Below are positions 11,411-22,841 of a DNA stretch of 64,000 nucleotides, piece after piece. Each line of letters opens with the position of its first letter. Position 1 is the stretch's first letter. The notes beneath the pieces were generated by a model. The model was not told the origin of the DNA. It made no database searches and was given only the letters and a program-made list of their open reading frames with translations. Both the position numbers and the translations under genes were made by a program. This DNA is from Owenia fusiformis. Taxonomy: Eukaryota; Annelida; Polychaeta; Sabellida; Oweniidae. The stretch covers positions 1,736,001 to 1,800,000 of the forward strand of contig CAIIXF020000006.1 in the NCBI GenBank assembly GCA_903813345.2, given 5' to 3'.

Positions 11411-14400
11411 ATGAAGTTGGCATTACGACTGACACTTGCGATAGTTATTTCTACAAGTTCACTAATTTACATTCTTATCTACATTTCGAACAAATCTACA
11501 ACTAAACAACGTGTCTTGACACACTTGGTTCACCGAATTGATAAGACTAGAGAAAGAGCGAAATATGAGACTTTACGTGAAAGTATGCCCAAAAAGGATG
11601 AAGGTCAAGCTGCTGGAACGGATGCCAACAATGGGGCATTGCCGCTTCCAAAGGCTGATGCCGATGTATACACGCAAGACGTATTCGATTACGTCAATGA
11701 AAATTACAGTGAACGATATGACACGCTCCCAAATGATATGCATAAGCTTGAGACCAGAAAGGATAGGCTTAACGTCTTTATAATACCTCATTCTCACGTT
11801 GACCCCGGGTGGCTGCAGACGGTGGATGAATATTACACAGAGTCAGTGCATGACATACTTACAAATGCTGTACTCGCATTAACTGACCATCCGAAAATGA
11901 AGTTTATGTGGGCAGAAACAGTTTTCCTTAAGAAATGGTGGGATGCCTTGACTTTTAACAACATGGATGATGTCAAGGTTAAGTTTCGTAAACTTCTGAA
12001 AGATAAACGTTTTGAGATTGTGATGGGAAGTTGGGTCATGCCAGACGAGGCAAGTACCCATTATTATTCTATAATTGACCAAATGGTGGAAGGTCACCAA
12101 TGGTTGGAACACAACCTTGGTGTTAAGCCTCAATACACGTGGTCCATAGACCCTTTTGGACATTCCTCGGCGTTCCCTTTCTTTCTTAAAGCAGCAGGTT
12201 TCAGAGGAATGGCAATATCGAGAATACATTCGGGGGTGAAACGAAAATTAGCTCTTGATAAGAGTCTAGAATTCCACTGGAGACAAACTTGGGATCAAAT
12301 GGGCCAGCACGACTTGTTCTGTCACGTTCTAGCTGGAAGTACGTATGTGACTGGAGATTCTTGTGGTATAGACCCAAAGGTGTGTCAAGAGTTTGATTTT
12401 TCAGCGGGAGGAACCCCATGGGGTCAAAACCCGATCCAAATCACAAATTCAACGATAGCTGAGCAAGCAGATATCTTATACAGGCAATATATGTTAAAGA
12501 GTGACTTATTCCGAACAAGAAATATATTCAACCTTGTTGGGCATGACTTTAGGTATCGCAAAATGGAAAATTATGAAGACGTTTTCCGAAATTTCCAAAG
12601 GTTGATTGAATACATGAACAATAATGAAACAATGAACGTTCATATTGAATTTGGCACTCTTGGTGATTATTTCAATAAGGTAGATGATGATCTAGAACAA
12701 ACTAAAATGCCTCATTTAATTGGGGATTTCTTTCCATACGTAATGTCCACAAGACCGTCTCAAAATGATTACTGGACTGGCTATTTCACTACTCGTCCTT
12801 TTGATAAATACTTAGGAAGGGAATTACAGTCAATGGTAAGGACGGCAGAAATTCTGAACACATTCTCTGCTCTGAGAATCAAGCAACTTAGTGCACCTCA
12901 TGATGATCATGAGGCACACGTGATTGGATCCCTAAGAGCCTTGGCCATCGCTCATGAGGAACTGGGTGTTTATCAACATCATGATGCAATTACAGGTACA
13001 GAGGTCAGGCACGTAGCAAAGGACTACGAAAAACGTATGATGAAAGGACTACAAAGCTGTTACAATGTCATTAGAAAATCGTTTGCTATTCTTAACCCAG
13101 AGACTAATGGTATCGCGTTCGATTTAGATAACGTGAGAGACGAGGATGATATGCAAATTGCTAAAGCCATAATTGGAATCACTAAAGAGAGACGTGTGAC
13201 TGTTTTCAATCCTATTGCAAAGAGAGTTCAAACTGTTGCTCGTTTTCTTATAATACATCCTAATGTTGACGTTTATGACATAAATGGATATAAAGTCGAC
13301 GCCCAGATCAACCCTGTGTGGCGAGATAATGCAGTTTTCATTGACCGTTATGAGCTCATTTTCGGGGTAACCGTTCCAGCATTTGGAACTAGCACTTACA
13401 CTCTTAAAGAAAAGAATGGTGCGGTCAAATTTGCAGAAATATTAACCAGTGATGTAGAAAGTAAAGTCTTCACGGTAAAACCATTAGGCAAGAATGACAT
13501 CCATGTCATGAACTCATTCATGGAGGCTAAATTTTCAGCTATAAATGGTGATTTGTTAGGAGTCAAACAGGAAGGAGACAATCATAAGATACACACATCG
13601 TTTGTTTCTTACCATAGCGGCCAAGGAGGAGCATATGTATTTAAACCAAGGGGGAAATCTGATCAAAAGCTGTTCAGTTCTCAGAAGCCAATCGTCAGAG
13701 TAATAAAAGGTGAGATTGTGACTGAAGTACATACGTTATATGATGGGCTATCAAGAGTGGCCATCATACACCATACAGGGGAAGATATACAGAGAGCCAT
13801 AACAATACACAACTCTATCGACATACGACACTTTCCTGAAAAGGACAGACGGAACATTGAAGTCATGATGGAAATAAAGTCAAATGTTTCTAACAAGGAT
13901 GGACTATTTTATTCTGATGCAAATGGACTACAAATGAGTGAACGAAAGAATAATCCTAAAATTGCTGTCAATGGAAACTTCTATCCTATGACATCAATGG
14001 TATACTTAGAATCTCAAAGGACAAGATTGACTATATCGTCTGCTCAACCATTAGGGGTTGCCAATTTGAAATCAGGGGAATTGCAGATAGGGCTCGACAG
14101 AATGACAACAGCGGATGACGGTAAAGGAATGAACCAAGCCGTCGACGATAACAAAGTCACTCTTAGCAGATTTATGATCTATGTCGAGAAACGGAGATCT
14201 CCACATGATCAACGAACTGTATCGACTCCAAGTGCAGTTGCGATTTCTCTACAAAATATTTTAAATAATCCATTAGTTCAGTTCATATATGAAGATGATT
14301 CGGGAAGTAATAGCGAATTCAAGGACTTTAGTTTAATTCAAACGCCTCTTCCATGCCACATAAACGTTGTCTCAATAAGAGGTTTATTTAATAAATCTTC

Positions 14401-14662
14401 CAACCATTCCACTGTGTCTGATATTGGACTGACGCTTCATGCTCAGGGATATGATAACAACATAGGTAATAAATCATCAACTATATGTAAACAGTATAGT
14501 AACAAATTCAACATGGAAAATATCTTTGGAAAGACAGCGAAACTATCTACGATTAAAGAAACAACGTTATCATTCATGCATATCAAGCGTGATATTAGTG
14601 TAAACGATAATTTGGATATACGTCCAATGGAGCTGAAATCCTTTAAGATAGCACTGGAATGA
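11411..14662 (+). CDS. MAN2A1: Golgi alpha-mannosidase II (GH38), intronless
   Basis: The 1083-residue open frame has no introns. Residues 3-25 form an uncleaved signal anchor after a very short cytoplasmic tail (type II Golgi topology), followed by a stem to about residue 115. The GH38 catalytic domain starts with HSHVDPGWLQT (H129 and D131 are zinc ligands by family knowledge). It continues with WSIDPFGHS (D247 is the expected nucleophile), YWTGYFTTRP near 454-463, and YQHHDAITGT at 521-530, which supplies the last zinc histidine. The middle and C-terminal beta domains are complete, and the length is close to the family's usual 1100-1150. The enzyme removes two mannoses from GlcNAcMan5GlcNAc2 during complex N-glycan maturation. 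The membrane anchor argues against the lysosomal homologue. Vertebrates have two copies (MAN2A1, MAN2A2); this gene could correspond to either. The absence of introns, unlike every neighbour, suggests a retrocopy or intron loss. The frame is intact, so it is likely functional. Confidence 0.95.
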   Translation: MKLALRLTLAIVISTSSLIYILIYISNKSTTKQRVLTHLVHRIDKTRERAKYETLRESMPKKDEGQAAGTDANNGALPLPKADADVYTQDVFDYVNENYSERYDTLPNDMHKLETRKDRLNVFIIPHSHVDPGWLQTVDEYYTESVHDILTNAVLALTDHPKMKFMWAETVFLKKWWDALTFNNMDDVKVKFRKLLKDKRFEIVMGSWVMPDEASTHYYSIIDQMVEGHQWLEHNLGVKPQYTWSIDPFGHSSAFPFFLKAAGFRGMAISRIHSGVKRKLALDKSLEFHWRQTWDQMGQHDLFCHVLAGSTYVTGDSCGIDPKVCQEFDFSAGGTPWGQNPIQITNSTIAEQADILYRQYMLKSDLFRTRNIFNLVGHDFRYRKMENYEDVFRNFQRLIEYMNNNETMNVHIEFGTLGDYFNKVDDDLEQTKMPHLIGDFFPYVMSTRPSQNDYWTGYFTTRPFDKYLGRELQSMVRTAEILNTFSALRIKQLSAPHDDHEAHVIGSLRALAIAHEELGVYQHHDAITGTEVRHVAKDYEKRMMKGLQSCYNVIRKSFAILNPETNGIAFDLDNVRDEDDMQIAKAIIGITKERRVTVFNPIAKRVQTVARFLIIHPNVDVYDINGYKVDAQINPVWRDNAVFIDRYELIFGVTVPAFGTSTYTLKEKNGAVKFAEILTSDVESKVFTVKPLGKNDIHVMNSFMEAKFSAINGDLLGVKQEGDNHKIHTSFVSYHSGQGGAYVFKPRGKSDQKLFSSQKPIVRVIKGEIVTEVHTLYDGLSRVAIIHHTGEDIQRAITIHNSIDIRHFPEKDRRNIEVMMEIKSNVSNKDGLFYSDANGLQMSERKNNPKIAVNGNFYPMTSMVYLESQRTRLTISSAQPLGVANLKSGELQIGLDRMTTADDGKGMNQAVDDNKVTLSRFMIYVEKRRSPHDQRTVSTPSAVAISLQNILNNPLVQFIYEDDSGSNSEFKDFSLIQTPLPCHINVVSIRGLFNKSSNHSTVSDIGLTLHAQGYDNNIGNKSSTICKQYSNKFNMENIFGKTAKLSTIKETTLSFMHIKRDISVNDNLDIRPMELKSFKIALE

Positions 14663-17249
14663 TTTTTTATAAAAATGTCGTGTATCGTAACAGCATTGCC
14701 AAAAGTAAAGGGTGTGTCAGAAATACCCACTTTGATTGAGCAAATGTATTTAAACCAAGGGGGAATTCTGATCAAAAGGTGTGATACTTTTTTTTACAAT
14801 ACTCAATATGTAGGCAAAAGTATATTTACATAAACAATTGGAATGATAATTTAATTTCCAATGATTTGGTATTTTATTCATTTGCATTGGGTACATGTAT
14901 ATCATTTTACATGACTGAGGCCAGTGCATTGCACGCGTATGCTAATCTATTATATATACTTTATCATACTTGTACTTTTTAAATGTGGTTTCTTTTCAGG
15001 GTTTGTAACTTGGCTTAGTGGGTGTTTTATTTTATTTTGTTATCATCTGTATTATGGACAAGGGCAATATGTCAGTTATGACTGTAGAAATTACATGTAT
15101 ATTATAGAATTTTTGAGTACATTGAAATCGTAGAAATAATCAAAATGTATCAAATCCAATTTAATTAAACAATTTAAATTATGCAGAATGAAAATATAGA
15201 AATGTATAAGAAATTGTTTAATACTTTGTAGTAAAACCCAATTTAGAAAATCCATGCCTCGTCATATTAATGCACGGTGCACTCTAGGGAAAGAGACATA
15301 TAAAACACATACATCCCTGATATTGATATGATGATTACCAGTGCCCCCTATATTCAACTGGGGAGCCGTGCACTGCTATCCTTAGGAACATTTAGATATA
15401 TTCGTTAATCTTTGGGGCGGAACCAGTTCCCTTCAGAGTTGAAGTCCAAATGTTGCTGAAGGTGTAATTGATTTTCATTCTCACACAGACACTTTATGTT
15501 GTAAAACATCTCCATTTAAATACAATACAATACAATACAAGTTGAGTTAAAACTTAGCCTATATAATATGTCTGTAAATGTTTTGAACGAACGGAACAAT
15601 GAACTTAAACTTACAATACAATACAATACAATACAATATGCTATTATGGCAATGTTATAATTAAAGGAATTGAAGTGGAAAGGATAAAGACTGAATGTAA
15701 AATATTGAAAGCAATCGTTTTAAAAGGCATGTCATTGTGTTCCTCAGTTACAATCCTTATTTCTGAAGGAATCACATTTCTCAATTATAAACGTTAATAA
15801 ACGTTTATTTCCAATAAATCGTTTACTTTAATCAAGTAACCAATTACAGTTGCTATACACATTATTGTGCCGCGATTATATTGCAATTATATGATTAATG
15901 GAAGGATAACTCGGCAGTTCAGACTATACATTTTTTCACTTAACCTTTTTCCTGAATACATGCATTTACGTAACCAAATAGTTCGAATCGATGACAATTT
16001 CTGGTCGAAATTAATCCAACAGTTCCTTCAGGATGGAAAGTCCCGATATGTTCTGACAAAAGCTTTTCATTCGAAGAATTGTGCACTTTAACTTGTAATT
16101 TGAAACTAAACCTCAAGTACCCAAAATCTTGGTTTTTCAAAGTGAAATCAAAGATTTCCATAGAATTGCTTTTCGGAGCATCTACTTGTGGAATTACCCC
16201 GAAATAAAATATATTTTCATATAAAACAATTTGCTAGGAATAAAAAATAAATTAGTGAACTGTCGTTAAATGAGGCCTGACTGTATTGACTTGTTATCGC
16301 ATATCGAACGATGTAAGAAATACGATCATGTAAAGTACGTGTGTGGAGGCTACCCAAGAATCCTGACTTTTTGCTGAAGTATGCTGGCCTTACCCAAGTT
16401 TTCCTAGTTTATACACTCGATAGATGTCCACATTGTTCTCCTTTATAAATGGATTTCACGTAAATGAATGCTCCTGTAATTAATGTTAGGAAATTACTTA
16501 TATTTCTACATAGGAAGTAGACTATCTTTGTGTGTAAAACGCTCTCCAGTGTAAAGCCCGTCTAGTCCGAACACCATTGGTACCTACTAAAAGCGTTCGG
16601 ATTATGAGGTGTCAGTCACATTTCTAGGTTTTTGCATTCATGAGATTGTGGATTTCGCAGAAATGCGAACACATTCTCAATAATTTTCTATTGTCTTTTG
16701 GCCCCATATCTTTGTGTCATTGGAAATCTGTTTCAAATGAGTTATTCCTATAATGAAACAGTGATAAATAGGAAATAATTGAACAATATGTATGAAACAT
16801 GCACGACGTCTTTTGGAAAGTGTTCATATCAAGACGGGTTGATTTTTCAAATATTAACTGTTCAGTGCTCGGGAGGTGTTCACATTGTAAGGTTTCTGTA
16901 ATGTGGGAATAATATTTAGTAAAAATCACAACAAGTGAAGCCGTAATAAAGACTTAACATATCCCAAGATAAATAAGATATCAAATTCTACCAGAATGAC
17001 AATAAAATGAATCCAACCACAGAATAATAAAAACAACATAGACGCGTGTGAGTGTATTCGAAAAAATAAGTAGACTCGGAATACTTGGGTCAGGTTAGAA
17101 TACTTCGACAGGAGTCTGAATAGTTGGACAGCCAATTGCAAGTACACTTGGGCCTCCACATGGTTTATTGTGCGGCATAACATGCAAGACGTAAAGTATA
17201 GAGAAGCATGGTTGAGGTCTATGAGAGAAGCAAGCAATGGAGCATCTCT
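14663..17249. other. 3' flank and intergenic DNA with AATAC microsatellites
   Basis: This holds the presumed 3' UTR of the mannosidase gene, then AT-rich DNA with two short TACAA/AATAC microsatellites (15519-15540 and 15611-15638). No clear AATAAA signal lies close behind the stop. Small ORFs (for example 14924-15133 and 16926-17237) show no recognisable protein features. Confidence 0.5.
14743..14778 (+). repeat. 36-bp duplicate of mannosidase coding sequence
   Basis: This segment repeats 13634-13669 of the upstream coding region (starting ATGTATTTAAACCAAGGGGG) with one mismatch. It lies 81 bp after the stop codon, in the same orientation. It looks like a recent small duplication or gene-conversion scar. 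Confidence 0.85.
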
Positions 17250-17527
17250 AAAAGTATGGCTATATTATACTCAAATTGAAGGAATCACAATTATGGTATT
17301 GTTTTTCTGATTTGTGCTTCAGAAAATTCAAGATGGCTGCCTAGAGCAGGAATTCGCCATTACTTAGAGATATCTTGAAAGTATGGTTACATGATACTAC
17401 AATGATCTCAAATATTTATTGAAGGGAAGAGTAGATGGCAAGTATTAGATTGTGACTGTACAGATTCATGATTAATATAGTGTTCGTTGTGATTTGCTAC
17501 TCCGTGGAGTTGCCGTTTTCTAGTTCT
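17250..17527. repeat. Truncated copy of the CGAAC/GTTCG repeat family
   Basis: GTATGGCTATATTATACTC, CACAATTATGGTATTGTTTTTC and the end TTTGCTACTCCGTGGAGTTGCC match the 3' third of the elements at 28099-28903, 32161-32958 and 44993-45760. The CGTC-rich 5' part is missing. Confidence 0.75.
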
Positions 17528-17599
17528 AGTTCGATAAAGTCAAATTGATGTCAAAGTTACTGGAACAATAGACAAATCGCGATAATTCAGCCACATTTA

Positions 17600-18105
17600 C
17601 TCACGCCCGGTGATCGCACAAAAATGATGGAGAGGGGGATTAGGTAATTTCTGGAAGAAAAGTCAACAAATTAGGAATATTTATTTTTTTCAAGAGAAAA
17701 TTACAACTGATTTTTTTTGCACTGATACCCTTCTAAGATATGAGATCTATTAAAAAAGGCGCATCATCACCAACGTGCAAAAGTCAATGTTTTTGCTATA
17801 AATCGAGCAACAATGGTATACACGACCTGTAATAAATAGGTATAAGGGACGTTATTATTAGCAAAAACATTGACTTTTGCACGTTGGTAATGATGCGCCT
17901 TTTTTAATAGATCTCATATCTTAGAAGGGTATCAGTTCAAAAAAATACTATAGATGACCTTACATATTTTGCCATGCACTGCGCCTATTCATTTGGCAAT
18001 TCAGTTGTACATTTTCTCTTGAAAAAATAAATCTTCCTTGTTGAATTTTCTTGCAGAAATCGCCTAATCCCTCTCCATCATTTTTGTACGATCCCCGGGC
18101 GTGTT
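17600..18105. repeat. Foldback element, about 500 bp
   Basis: The left arm (about 17600-17806) and right arm (about 17862-18105) are reverse complements. Matching blocks include CACGCCCGG with CCGGGCGTG, ATGATGGAGAGGGGGATTAGG with its complement near 18065, and the nearly perfect inner block AGGCGCATCATCACCAACGT. The loop is about 55 bp. The right arm holds an extra stretch near 17945-17995. A non-autonomous MITE is likely. Confidence 0.85.
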
Positions 18106-18209
18106 ACTTGTCTATAATGGGATATATGTGACTAGTAAAGATCATGCTAGACCAGCAAAATGTAATGTACATGTATGTTATAATGACATTCTTTTATCAA
18201 ATGATTAAG

Positions 18210-18366
18210 GAATAAATAATGATAGGCCATTCAATATGGTGAAATTCAGCACGAGTTGGACAGAATGTTGTACAAAGCACGAACCGAAGGTGAGTGCATT
18301 TGTACTAACATTCTGTCCAACGAGTGCTGAATTTCACCATATTGAATGGCCTATCATTATTTATTC
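18210..18366. repeat. Near-perfect short foldback
   Basis: AATGATAGGCCATTCAATAT and the following 40 bases return in reverse complement at 18298-18362, with only one or two differences around a loop near 18280-18297. The ORF that reads through it (18236-18523) is an artefact of the palindrome. Confidence 0.88.
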
Positions 18367-18539
18367 CGATTCAAACATAAAAATTAGTAAAAGCCGTGTC
18401 TGTGGAACGGGCATGAAGGAAGAATACGCATGCTGTCAAGATTCTGAAGTCGGCCGGAAAAATTTTAGAATTTGTTTGGGCTGTTCTATTTTACTCCCCG
18501 TTTTAGAATTACTGCAAACTTGAAGTCAGCCATAGTTAA

Positions 18540-19384
18540 ATAGTTACAGTAGTTACGGAGGGAGTAAAAAAGAACAGCTATCCCCGGACAGAGCCCCAGA
18601 TGTGCAGCTGAGATGTGACGTCACTCAAAACAATGCAAATTGCAGATTGAATAGAGCATGGTCGTGCATCTATGGAGAATTAGAGAACGTTCTATATTGG
18701 CTATGCTGCATTCTGATTGGTTGAGAAATTCGAATAGAGCACGGTCATGTTTGAATTCGTAACAAAGACTACGATTACATTCAGCTGCATTATTTATGGC
18801 AAATATATGACCCGAGGTGCCCTTTGCAATAGCTTCCTTAGATATAGCGTCGTCTTCGATCTAGTTTAGATCTAAACTCTGCATTCGATTTATTCAGGAT
18901 TTTTTAATTAGAAATAATTGATTTCATGGCTCAACATGAATACAATAGTACAATAATAACAATGACATCATTGATTGTCCAGGGCGAATCTTCTCCCGGG
19001 ATCTTATCAGACTTGCCTCTTTAATTTACGAACTTGTTGCTTTGTACATGTAGGTGGAGCAAATGTACATCGTGATATTGACTCATTCTTAGGTATCACC
19101 TGATCACGGGATATTAAATGAATGAACCGATAAATCAAACGTTGTCAATGGAAATCTGATCGCAATTCATATTTTTCAACATTGCCGTGACAGGATGATG
19201 TTAACATTCAAAGTTCATTTTATGTTTAACTTTGTGAGGAAGGGGCAAATCTTAGGACCTGGGTGGGAAGTAAACTTGGACTTGAGAAACAAAATAAACT
19301 GTAAACTGAAAAACTAAACCTCTTTTTAATTTTAATTCTCAGTATAAGGATTTTATACATAATACACTTTCAGAAGACTGTGAA
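18540..19384. other. Intergenic, nothing recognised
   Basis: A TGACGTCA octamer occurs at 18616-18623, and AATAGAGCA(T/C)GGTC is repeated near 18648 and 18733. No gene or complete element is seen. Confidence 0.45.
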
Positions 19385-19800
19385 TTCGAAAACAAGCGGT
19401 GCATATATCATGTGCGTAAGGTGCGGACGGTCACTTTTGAATTTGTTTTCGTAATATTTCTAGAGGTAGCACATATCTGATAAATGTTTTCAATTTTTTA
19501 AATATACACACAGAAAGTTTATGACTTCTAAAATGCAAAAATAATTTATATCGATTGGTTATCTCGATCACCAATACTGAATGTAGGCTGTACATGTATA
19601 CTGTGTTATAAAGCAGCAATTTCAAATTCTTTGCTATGGAGGAAGGATGAATGTTTAGTGCGTCGTTAACGAATGAAGAATACAACTATAGATAAAATTC
19701 CCCTTTTATGTAGTTATCCGCTACAAATGGATGACTATAATTGAGTAAACAACATGCCTTAGTTTATGAAATATAACAAAATTAGAAAAGTTGTGAGCTT
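19385..19800. repeat. Dispersed repeat, copy 2 (rearranged)
   Basis: CGAAAACAAGCGGTG and ATCATGTGCGTAAGGTGCGGA near 19387-19430 are the reverse complement of 4815-4870. From about 19675, AAGAATACAACTATAG, AATGGATGACTATAATTGAG and ACATGCCTTAGTTTATGAAAT match 4690-4800 directly. The blocks have therefore changed relative orientation, as in a foldback derivative. Confidence 0.65.
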
Positions 19801-19984
19801 TTAATTTCTCAAAAATTCAAATTTCCCGCCATTTTTCAAATAAAATTGAAATAATTGAAATTCAAATAAAATGTCATATTCAATTGTGCCACTTCAAGTT
19901 TTTTCGATGTCAATCTTTTCTTAATATGCTAAACTTCAAAATTGAATCAATGTTGATGGGCTAATCAGGTTAAAAGGAAGAATA

Positions 19985-20370
19985 CAGAGTGTCCCGAAAG
20001 TATACACCCATATAGGCAGACATATACCAATATCTCCATAGTATGGTCGTTTATCTGATCATTGTACATGTACATCAATGTCAAATTAATTCACTCAGAT
20101 CTAATTAATTTTCATGTTTTCAATTGATTAAAAAGATCAGGTGAATTATTGACTGAGAAAAATGTTTGAAATGCCTGTAACTTTTTCCCATTTGTGAATT
20201 ATCGAAAGGATATGTGTGGCCTCTTAAAGTTAGTTTTGAATAAATTCACGATTTTTCGAACTAAAAGTCCTTCAAAAATCACTTTTTGGAATCGAGATAA
20301 AATTTGGTAAGACTAAGTGGTTTAAACTTCATATAGAGGCTTTAAATGAAAACAATACTAAAACTGAAAC
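19985..20370. other. Spacer beginning with a CAGAGTGTCCCGAAAG end
   Basis: The ACAGAGTGTCCCGAAAG word at about 19988 resembles mariner/Tc1-type termini and has a possible partner at 21690-21713 (TACTTCTGGGGCACCCTGTA). Pairing is weak. Nothing else is recognised. Confidence 0.35.
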
Positions 20371-22277
20371 ACAGGGTGATCCAGAAGCAACGTCAAATTT
20401 GCATTTCAATACTAATGGACCAATATTCTTGAAACTTTTAACATATCATTATTGAGCTCAAGAATAAAGCGTTTAGTATTTAATTGGTTGTCACGGTTAC
20501 TATGGTAACCCGATGTGTCGACAACCTGGGTATAGGTAATCTAATTTTGCAATACATAAAATTCTTCTCGACTTGATAAACCTAAATGATTGATTGAATA
20601 CAGGATGGGCCAAAAAACGCCACTTTTTTCAAAATGCTATAACTTTTTTAATTTTTGATATTAAATCATAATTTGCATACCAAATGAAACTTGAGGTTGT
20701 TATCTAGCCATGGATCATAAATTATACAGTTTTACTTGAATAAAATATGTCACCAGCGTCTCACTTAAACATGTGGTTTTCATGAGAAATAAGCATAATT
20801 TGCAAAAAGTTCCTGAACTGATACGGCCTGATGATCGCCAAGCTAATAGCCCTGATGCAAACCCCAGTGAGTATAGGGTATGGGAAGGTCTCCAGGAGGT
20901 TGTATGAAGGCACCCAATCTAGAAAATTGCTCAACTAAAGCTGGGAATTTAGACAGGTTGGAAAAAACTCAGCTAACATTTCATTGATACTGCAATATCA
21001 GCAAGGCGACTAAATCTAAAATATATCATCAATTAGGGCGGCGGACCAATTGAACTCCCCTTTTAGATCAAATATAATCCAAGTTGAATGACTTGTTACA
21101 TTATATTATTGCTAAGAACCCTTGGCACTATATAACTGCAAAATTTGAGGTATGTAGGTTGGAAAATAAAAAAGTCGTAGTGTCCTGAAAAAAAAGTGGC
21201 GTTTTTTTGGCCCACCCTGTAAATAATCTTCCAATATGTTTTCTATTTGTGTCATCATGGTCTTTCAATTAGAAGGGTATGCAACTCTGTGTAATAGCAT
21301 GAGCTCTTCAAAATGAGCAATGCCATGCTTCCCTTTTATTGTAATATTTCAAAAAGTATAAGATAAATGTATATGTTGTTTTTTTTATTATTTTGAATAA
21401 AAATCAATTTTCATTTTAATTATGATTAAAGCATAAAATACATAGTAGTAGCATTACAGTAGTGATGTGAACAGCAGGGAAACATATGAACATGAAATGT
21501 TTTTCAAAAATGTATGAAAAACACACTGCTGCTCCGCAGAACGCGCGTACATGTTGCTATGGCAACTATACATTGAATATATTTGTGTAAAGTAATAAAT
21601 GTAATATAGTAAAATGAAGCTAACATCTTGATCTTTAATTTGTGTGAATTTCATATTGTTTCCATATCAAATAAAAATTTTAGAGCATAATTATCATTAC
21701 TTCTGGGGCACCCTGTATATTCATATTCTCATGTAAAAGTAAACAAAAAAGACGGCAATTAGAATGAGATGTATCAAGATGTTCTCTTCGAGTATTGCAT
21801 TGTGGGTAATTATTCAAGAACACATTCCAAACAATATGATTTGTGGGAGAATGTTCACTTTCTGTATTGTCATAATTACGACGAATTCCATTTCTTATTA
21901 AATTATCAACATGTATGCAGATAATCATGTTTTTATTTTTGAGTTATTTCTTTAAATCCAAATCCATAAAAAGGACAAAATAATATTTTCTTGGAATGTG
22001 TACAATGCTCCAATTTAGAAAACCCAAAGGCAATGCTTATGTATGAAATATGTAAAGTTGCCTACCCTTCTAGTTGAAAGCCCATGGTATCAATCATGGT
22101 GTTAAACACAAAATAAGTTAATTGGGTATTTTGTTCTGTGAAAGTGTTCTACCAAGCATCACAATATTAGCAAATACCCGACGGACCAGGGCAGATGAAG
22201 TCTTCACTGTACGCCTTAGCCCTACAAACTTAGTATTGATAAGCCTCATCTTTGACGTCACTTCTGGCTCACCCTGT
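20371..22277. mobile_element. Mariner-type TIR element with a nested MITE
   Basis: ACAGGGTGATCCAGAAGCAA at the left pairs with ACTTCTGGCTCACCCTGT at the right. The match continues through a GACGTCAAA-like block for about 30 bp. CAGGGTG ends are typical of Tc1/mariner derivatives, but no TA duplication is evident and no transposase was recognised. The 619-bp element 20601-21219 lies inside it. A third CAGGGTG-type end at 21690-21713 shows that this block is composite. Confidence 0.55.
20601..21219. mobile_element. 619-bp MITE with TA duplication
   Basis: The ends CAGGATGGGCCAAAAAACGC and GCGTTTTTTTGGCCCACCCTG are inverted repeats of about 30 bp, flanked by TA on both sides (20599-20600 and 21220-21221). 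This is the signature of a Tc1/mariner non-autonomous element. It has no coding capacity. Confidence 0.85.
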
Positions 22278-22667
22278 TTACGGTTCAATGAGTGGGAATT
22301 TCTTTCATTGCTCATGTCTTATAATATCACAATTTTAAGGGTTCTATTGCCATTTGAATTCATTAAAAGTACATATATTGGTATTTGACCTACATTTTAA
22401 GTAAAAAATGTGGACATTAATTATTGATTAAACTTTGAGTGGCCTAAATATACATGTACTTTTATGTAGTACATTGCTTCGTACAATGACACGCCTACTG
22501 AAATGCGGTTATCACCCGTGTAATATTGACGTCATCGAAACCTCGTTTTGATAACCAATTAGGGAAAATCCCGAAAAAGAAAAGTTTTAAAAATGAAGTT
22601 TCGTCTGTCATGTAATACTTCGTAAATGTCCTGATCATATTTTAGCAACGACCAAAAATATACCAAG
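22278..22667 (+). other. 5' flank and probable 5' UTR of the p67phox-like gene
   Basis: AT-rich, with a TGACGTCA octamer at 22527-22534, about 135 bp before the start codon, which could be a CRE-type site. No TATA box is clear. The start context is AAGATGG, a favourable one. Confidence 0.4.
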
Positions 22668-22841
22668 ATGGCAATGAAGCAGCAGTTGACGCTTTGGAGT
22701 GAAGGAGTTGATTTACATGAAGCGAATAACTTTGACAGTGGACTAGAAAAGTGGAAACAAATTCAAAATCCAAGTGCCAAAATTTTATTCAACATTGCAA
22801 ATGTTCAAATTCAGTTTAAGCAGCTTGAGCAAGCAGCTGAG
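22668..22841 (+). CDS. NCF2: p67phox-like exon 1
   Basis: 58 codons starting at the ATG of AAGATGG and ending in AE before a GTGAGT donor (phase 0). It encodes TPR1 with the family signature LW-x-EGV and FNIANVQ. Confidence 0.92.

Noticed and set aside
18236-18523. 95-codon ORF through a palindrome
   Set aside because: Most of it is the two arms of a foldback; no recognised domain.
22118-22388. Overlapping ORFs at the right end of the CAGGGTG element, possibly a transposase remnant
   Set aside because: No DD(E/D) or helix-turn-helix signature could be recognised.
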